From Candidatus Sulfotelmatobacter sp. (GTDB lineage Bacteria > Acidobacteriota > Terriglobia > Terriglobales > Acidobacteriaceae): a stretch of DNA of 64,000 nucleotides. Both the position numbers and the translations under genes were made by a program. This document shows, piece by piece, positions 59,532 through 64,000 of this stretch (its first letter is position 1; the number at the start of each line of letters is the position of its first letter). The stretch lies in contig DASYBM010000004.1 of NCBI GenBank assembly GCA_036500765.1, positions 1,674,001 to 1,738,000 of the forward strand, read 5' to 3'. A model generated the notes under the pieces. It saw only the letters and a program-made list of their open reading frames with translations, had not been told where the DNA came from and searched no databases.

Positions 59532-60170
59532 TTACTCCTCCTGGCCAGCGCGCTCGACCGCCCGGGCGAAGTCGCTGAAACTGGCGAGCGCTTTCCCGCC
59601 CAGAATGGGATCGGCCTTAAAAGATGAAAGATGTTGTGCCGTCAACAGCACGCGTCCGCGCGGATCGATCGTGAAACGTCCCATCGGCCCGGCGACGCAA
59701 CTGGTCAGTCCCAGCTTGCTCGGTGGATATAAAAAAAGAAGCACGCGCTCGCCCACGCGATAGCGCTGCCCCGCCGACCACAGGCCCGTCCATTGCAGAA
59801 CGGTCAGATCCTGGCCCGGCGCGGCGCCTCGAATCGCGTTCTCAATGTGGAATGTAATCGCCACCGTCTCGACGGTTTGGCCGCGGGAAAAAGGCCGCCG
59901 CGCCACGCTCGTGACAGTGCCCGAGAAAATCGTCCCGGCCGCGCTGGCGATCAGGTGGAATCCGACGGGCCTGATTGGAGGGGGCTGAAGTGGAGCCCCG
60001 GACGCCCCCGTCCGGGGTGGCCGCAGGCTATATAAATCCAGAATGGACGGGGCTGTCCCAACTTCCGCATTCTGCGAAACGCCGAGCCGATCCGCCTGTC
60101 CGCGCATCGGCGCAGCAGACACAATCAGCAGCGAAATAACGAGCAGACGAGCGCAACTTCTCCCAGGCAT
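59532..60170 (-). CDS. secreted hypothetical protein, partner of matrixin-like protein
   Basis: A 212-residue exported protein with signal peptide PGRSCARLLVISLLIVSAAPMRG. The mature part has a beta-rich core (GTIFSGTVTSVARRPF, VAITFHIENAIRGAAPGQ, YRVGERVLLFLYPPSKLGLTSCVAGPMGRFTID), reminiscent of small surface beta domains. The start at 60170 has GAGG eight bases upstream. It ends directly before the GTG of the 1045-residue protein (TAAGTG), so the two are co-translated and probably work together. Confidence 0.72.
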   Translation of the reverse strand: MPGRSCARLLVISLLIVSAAPMRGQADRLGVSQNAEVGTAPSILDLYSLRPPRTGASGAPLQPPPIRPVGFHLIASAAGTIFSGTVTSVARRPFSRGQTVETVAITFHIENAIRGAAPGQDLTVLQWTGLWSAGQRYRVGERVLLFLYPPSKLGLTSCVAGPMGRFTIDPRGRVLLTAQHLSSFKADPILGGKALASFSDFARAVERAGQEE

Positions 60171-60343
60171 TGGGGAGACCTCGAAATATGACATCTGCTC
60201 GGAGGGAACCGGGGAAACCGGGACGAGCCTAATCGAGACCCACCCACGAAAGCTGTGACCGATGTCACAGCAACCTGTGGATTACGCGGAATGATTAGCA
60301 AAGGCGTTTCGCGTCTGACGCTACAATGCCCTGCGGAGGCTTC

Positions 60344-62161
60344 ATGGCAAAATCGCGGAGACAGTTCATCACATCGCTGGGAGCGCTGGGTGCGGCGGCT
60401 GCGCTTCGCGGGCAGAGTACGAACACGGCGGAGCCAAAGCCTGCCCAGAATCCTGAAGCGCCACCGCCGGGTGCACCTCCGGCGTTCGGAGCCGGTCCAG
60501 CGGTTGGGCCGGAAGTGACACCAACTACCTTTGCCGAAGCCGAAAAGCTGGTGCAATTCGAAATGACCGCCACCGAACGCGCCCAGGCGGCGGGCAGTTG
60601 GCGCAAGACCATGGCGGCTCTATACGAGCGGCGTACCGGGCCGCGCAAAGTGGCGCTGGAAACTACGCTTGCTCCCGCGACACGATGGAATCCCGTGCTG
60701 CCGAGTCAAAGTGCCGGGCCGGAGCGTGAGCGTTTTGTGCGCAGCAAGATCGAAGCTGGGAAACTCCCCGCGCGAGACGAAGATATCGCCTTCGCTCCGG
60801 TCACCCACCTCTCGCGCTGGATCGAGACCCGCCAATTGACATCCGAACGACTCACCAACATCTATCTGAAGCGTCTTGAAACGTTCGATCCCAAGCTGCA
60901 TTGCGTCATCACGCTGACGCGCGATCTGGCCTTGCGGCAGGCGCGCCAAGCCGACGCCGAAATTGCGGCTGGGAAGTATCGCGGACCGCTTCATGGCATC
61001 CCGTGGGGCGCCAAGGATCTGCTCGACACCGCGGGCATTCCCACCACCTACGGCGCAGAGCCTTTTCGCAACCGCGTGCCATCGGATGACGCCGTCGTGG
61101 TCAAGCGTCTGCACGAGGCGGGCGCTGTGCTGGTGGCCAAGCTCAGCCTGGGAGCGCTGGCCCTGAACGACATCTGGTTCGGCGGCCAGACGATGAATCC
61201 GTGGCTGCTCGCAGAAGGTTCGTCGGGATCGAGCGCCGGTCCGGGCGCGGCCACGGCGGCTGGGCTGGTCGGTTTCGCAATCGGCAGCGAGACCGGCGGC
61301 AGCATTATCAGCCCCTCGATGCGGTGCGGCATCACTGGGCTGCGCCCCACTTACGGCCGCGTGGCGCGCACCGGCGCAATGACGCTCTGCTGGTCGCTCG
61401 ACAAACTTGGTCCCATGACGCGCAGCGTCGAAGACGCCATGTTGGTGTTGCACACGATCACCGGCCCGGATGCGGGCGACGTGGCCAGCGTGGCCAGCCG
61501 CCTCGATTTTGATGCGAGTGCGACCGTGGCCGGATTGCGAGTTGGATATTTTCCCAAGTGGATGAATGAAAATCCAGCGACGGCAGTCGATCGCGCCGCG
61601 GTCGACGTCGTGAAAAGATTCGGCATGCTTCCAGTCGAGGTTTCAATTCCCGCCTGGCCGTATGATTCGCTCAATCTGATTCTGTTCGCGGAGGGCGCGG
61701 CCGCCTTCGAGGAACTCACGCTCGGCGGCGGACTCAGAGAACTCAAAGCGCAAGTGCCGGACGCGTGGCCCAACATTTTTCGTCAGGCCCGGTTTCTTTC
61801 GGCCGTCGACTTCGTGCAGGCCGACCGGCTGCGCCGCAAAGTCGCCGAAGAAATGGCGCGGCTTTTCGCCCACGTCGATCTGCTCCTGGTTCCGTCGGTA
61901 CGCGACGAGATGTTGACCATCACAAATTTCACTGGACATCCGGCGCTGGTGCTGCGTGCAGGATTCGTCCAAGTAGCAATGGCCCGCAGCGACTGGGCTC
62001 CGGACCCGGCGCATCCCCTGCCGCGGTTCAATCCTCCGCGCCGGGTGCCGCACGGCGTCACTCTGATCGGCCGCCTCTTCGAAGAAGGAACCATGGTCAA
62101 CGCCGGCATGGCGCTGGAGCGCGCCTTTGGCGTGGTTGGAGAGCGACCGCCAGGATTCTGA
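60344..62161 (+). CDS. Tat-exported amidase of the amidase-signature family
   Basis: A 605-residue secreted amidohydrolase. The Tat signal contains SRRQFI at residues 4-9 and a hydrophobic core GALGAAAALRG. The amidase-signature core has the Ser-cisSer-Lys triad at K224 (WGAKDLLD), S297 (EGSSGSSAG) and S320 (GSETGGSI). The glycine-rich loop reads GSSGSSAG rather than the usual GSSGGSAA. The start at 60344 has GGAGG nine bases upstream. Substrate unknown; GatA function is unlikely because of export. Confidence 0.92.
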   Translation: MAKSRRQFITSLGALGAAAALRGQSTNTAEPKPAQNPEAPPPGAPPAFGAGPAVGPEVTPTTFAEAEKLVQFEMTATERAQAAGSWRKTMAALYERRTGPRKVALETTLAPATRWNPVLPSQSAGPERERFVRSKIEAGKLPARDEDIAFAPVTHLSRWIETRQLTSERLTNIYLKRLETFDPKLHCVITLTRDLALRQARQADAEIAAGKYRGPLHGIPWGAKDLLDTAGIPTTYGAEPFRNRVPSDDAVVVKRLHEAGAVLVAKLSLGALALNDIWFGGQTMNPWLLAEGSSGSSAGPGAATAAGLVGFAIGSETGGSIISPSMRCGITGLRPTYGRVARTGAMTLCWSLDKLGPMTRSVEDAMLVLHTITGPDAGDVASVASRLDFDASATVAGLRVGYFPKWMNENPATAVDRAAVDVVKRFGMLPVEVSIPAWPYDSLNLILFAEGAAAFEELTLGGGLRELKAQVPDAWPNIFRQARFLSAVDFVQADRLRRKVAEEMARLFAHVDLLLVPSVRDEMLTITNFTGHPALVLRAGFVQVAMARSDWAPDPAHPLPRFNPPRRVPHGVTLIGRLFEEGTMVNAGMALERAFGVVGERPPGF

Positions 62162-62200
62162 TAGCCAAACGAAAATCACAAGGCACGCACAGTCGTAGTT

Positions 62201-62237
62201 CCCACTCTTGCGCACAGAACGCGCAAGAATGGGGCGC
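62201..62237. repeat. intergenic palindromic element related to rarA insert
   Basis: CCCACTCTTGCGC / ACAGAAC / GCGCAAGAATGGGG hairpin just after the amidase gene. Confidence 0.7.
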
Positions 62238-62271
62238 CGTTTGTGTTGCTGATGTCTGCAATACAAGACGG

Positions 62272-64000
62272 CTACTTTAGCCCATCAACTACGTAAAGGT
62301 CGGAGAGAAGTCTGCCGGTGGAGTAGGCGTAGGATTTTCCGTCGGCGCTGAATTTGATGACGGGGAGATTCATCACGCCCGCGGGATCGGCGGGAGCGAT
62401 TTGCTGCAATAGTTCCCGTTTGCCGGTTGCGAGGTCGACACGACTGATCTGGCTCGGGATAGTCAGGGTGCGCAGGCGGAGGCTCGCGCCGTCGGGGAAA
62501 AAGCCCATGATCCGTTCGTCGGGGTTGATGACGACGTCGATTTTTTGTGGCTCGCCGCCGGCAATGGGGTAGAGCCAGCGCTGGCGCTTGCCGTCGCTGG
62601 CGAGAAGAGATTTGCCGTCGGGGGTGACTAGGCTGCCGCTAGTGCCTTCGGGCGTGAGCGGGCGGGGCGTTCCACCCTGAAGATCGAGCAAGTAGCTGCG
62701 TGGGCCGTGACCGGGTTCGGCTGTGGTGTAGACGATGGATTTGCTGTCCGGCAGCCAGGCGAAGTAGTAGTGGTCGGTTTTGTCGTCAGTGAGTTGCCTG
62801 GGTTCGCCGACGCCGGTAGGCAGGAGAGTTAACTTGGCTGGCGCTCCCACCGAGGAGATTACCCACTGGCCGTCGGGAGAAAGAGCGCCAAAGCCTCCAT
62901 CGCCCAGCCGAACGGCCGGTGAGCCATCGGTCTTGCGCAGATAAAGACTGTAGTTGGCGCCCGCGGCTTCTCCGGTCTCGGAGAACAAGAGAGTCTTGCC
63001 GTCGGCGGACATGTCGAGGAGCAACGTCCAGTCAAACCAGGAGAGGCTGCGCTCCCGCGTCTCCCCCGGTGGTAGCGCAGAGAGCGAAAGGCGAGACTTG
63101 TCGGCGGTTAGGAGCACAAGACCGGTTCGACTGATGTCATGAATCGTCAGTCCGCCGGGCGAACGATAGATAAGGCGCTCTTTGCCGGCGAAGTCGAGAG
63201 CATAGATGGAGCGCGCGGCTCCGGCAGGCACGGCCGAGAACCAGACTTCCTTGCCGCTGGGTGCCCAGGCCAGACCCTCGACACTCGTGTAATAAGAAGA
63301 GCTGGCCTTGTGGTTTCCATGCACGTCAAGAATGACGACGCGGCCGTCGTCTCCGCCGGCAACGTGATCGGCGACCGCAAGGAAATCTCCGCCCGGAGAA
63401 AAGCGCACGTGGCTGACCCAGCCGTTGGGCTCATAGATCCTGGTGCCCGCGGGAAATTCCAGATACGAGAGGCGCGTCAACCCATTGCGAATCAGCGCGA
63501 GAGACTGTCCGTCCGGCGTCCAATCCGCCCAAAGAATATCGTCGAGCATTTCCCGCGGAGCGCCGCCGGCGAGAGGAACGCGCGCCAGCGTTCCAGCCTG
63601 GGCAAAGGGACCGGAAACCCCAGGATGCAGCGAGACGGCCATCTCGCCTTTGGACGAGATGGAAAGAATTTGCGCCGCCGGCAAGCCAAGGGAACGAGAG
63701 TCGGAGCTGTCGAAACGAGTGGAGAAAATTTCCTGCGGGCGGCCGTCCCAGGCGGCGCCGTAGATCACGGTCTGGCCGTCCGGCGCGAAGCGCGCGTCCC
63801 AAATAGTGCCATTGCGGAACGTGACTTCATGAAACGTTGGATTCGCGGGGCGCGCCCCGCCGCGACCCAGACGATAGACGCCCGCCCATGACGCCAGCAA
63901 AAGCAAGACCGCCACAGATGGAATCAGCCAGCGACCAGCTGGTTTTTCTTCCGGCAGAGCCCGCACGCCGCCCCGGCCGGTAGTCGAGATATCGGTCAGA
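62272..64000 (-). CDS. C-terminal part of a serine/threonine kinase-type sensor with beta-propeller, 5' end outside window
   Basis: 575 codons are visible, reading from beyond base 64000. The first residues LTDISTTGRGGVRALPEEKPAGRW lead into a membrane helix (LIPSVAVLLLLASWAGVYRLG). A long periplasmic region of PD40/TolB-like repeats follows (WDARFAPDGQTVIYGAAWDG, ADWTPDGQSLALIRNG, SADGKTLLFSETGEA, SPDGQWVISSVG), likely a seven-bladed propeller. This layout matches acidobacterial Hanks-type kinases, so the missing N-terminus is expected to be the kinase domain. Residues of that domain are not visible, so this is inference. Confidence 0.82.
   Translation of the reverse strand, partial: LTDISTTGRGGVRALPEEKPAGRWLIPSVAVLLLLASWAGVYRLGRGGARPANPTFHEVTFRNGTIWDARFAPDGQTVIYGAAWDGRPQEIFSTRFDSSDSRSLGLPAAQILSISSKGEMAVSLHPGVSGPFAQAGTLARVPLAGGAPREMLDDILWADWTPDGQSLALIRNGLTRLSYLEFPAGTRIYEPNGWVSHVRFSPGGDFLAVADHVAGGDDGRVVILDVHGNHKASSSYYTSVEGLAWAPSGKEVWFSAVPAGAARSIYALDFAGKERLIYRSPGGLTIHDISRTGLVLLTADKSRLSLSALPPGETRERSLSWFDWTLLLDMSADGKTLLFSETGEAAGANYSLYLRKTDGSPAVRLGDGGFGALSPDGQWVISSVGAPAKLTLLPTGVGEPRQLTDDKTDHYYFAWLPDSKSIVYTTAEPGHGPRSYLLDLQGGTPRPLTPEGTSGSLVTPDGKSLLASDGKRQRWLYPIAGGEPQKIDVVINPDERIMGFFPDGASLRLRTLTIPSQISRVDLATGKRELLQQIAPADPAGVMNLPVIKFSADGKSYAYSTGRLLSDLYVVDGLK

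Noticed and set aside
1-64000. tRNA, rRNA or known riboswitch
   Set aside because: No TTCRANNC T-loop with a matching acceptor stem and no conserved rRNA or riboswitch core was seen by eye; a covariance-model search would be decisive.

Overview
The window is GC-rich chromosomal DNA. It most likely comes from an Acidobacteriota of the Terriglobia/Koribacter type. That placement is inferred from gene content and from dispersed palindromic repeats (GTCATCCTGAG...CTCAGGATGAC) familiar from that group; no rRNA or tRNA gene was seen to confirm it. The content is mostly housekeeping and envelope genes, with many small toxin-antitoxin modules and an unusually rich set of short repeats.

Layout. 1-9657: topA (partial), a four-helix-bundle gene, dprA, mqnA (futalosine-route menaquinone), rarA, a GAF-SpoIIE phosphatase, a CoA-binding protein and an HD/hypothetical pair. 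9833-14372: prfB with its +1 frameshift site, lnt, a BioD/CobB-like P-loop protein and lpxD, all on the minus strand. 14480-17286: two lipoproteins and two VapBC modules. 17337-21998: a minus-strand envelope cluster (XRE regulator, NfeD-like, DUF1648, flotillin, glycine-rich membrane protein, PspA, small membrane protein). 22143-27486: CorC-type protein, then dppB and dppC pushed apart by a 2-kb island holding a VOC protein, HigBA and an orphan antitoxin. 27883-33225: MacA-like adaptor, second four-helix-bundle gene, two MacB-type permeases and a DUF4097 protein. 33362-34730: CuA protein and dihaem cytochrome c. 35310-43650: acetyltransferase, frameshifted YeiB-like membrane protein, AlkD, POT transporter, decayed DUF167 gene, YggS and OPT transporter. 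43931-51946: DUF4242, a kinase-NTPase-TPR regulator, OsmC, zinc ribbon, ComF, HNH and two secreted proteins. 52300-56195: FitAB-type module, GIY-YIG gene between two palindromic repeats, and an S9 peptidase. 56394-64000: large secreted matrixin-like Ig protein with its partner, a Tat-exported amidase, and the C-terminal part of a kinase with a beta-propeller sensor.

The most unusual feature is a repeat system. Both four-helix-bundle genes sit inside otherwise continuous operons and are bracketed by inverted arrays of degenerate 7-nt repeats. Similar arrays without the gene lie at several other gene junctions and often supply a stop codon or abut a start codon. A second theme is palindromic elements that lie in frame inside rarA and the S9 peptidase. 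A third is the envelope-stress cluster that joins NfeD, flotillin and PspA under an XRE regulator with a clear operator.
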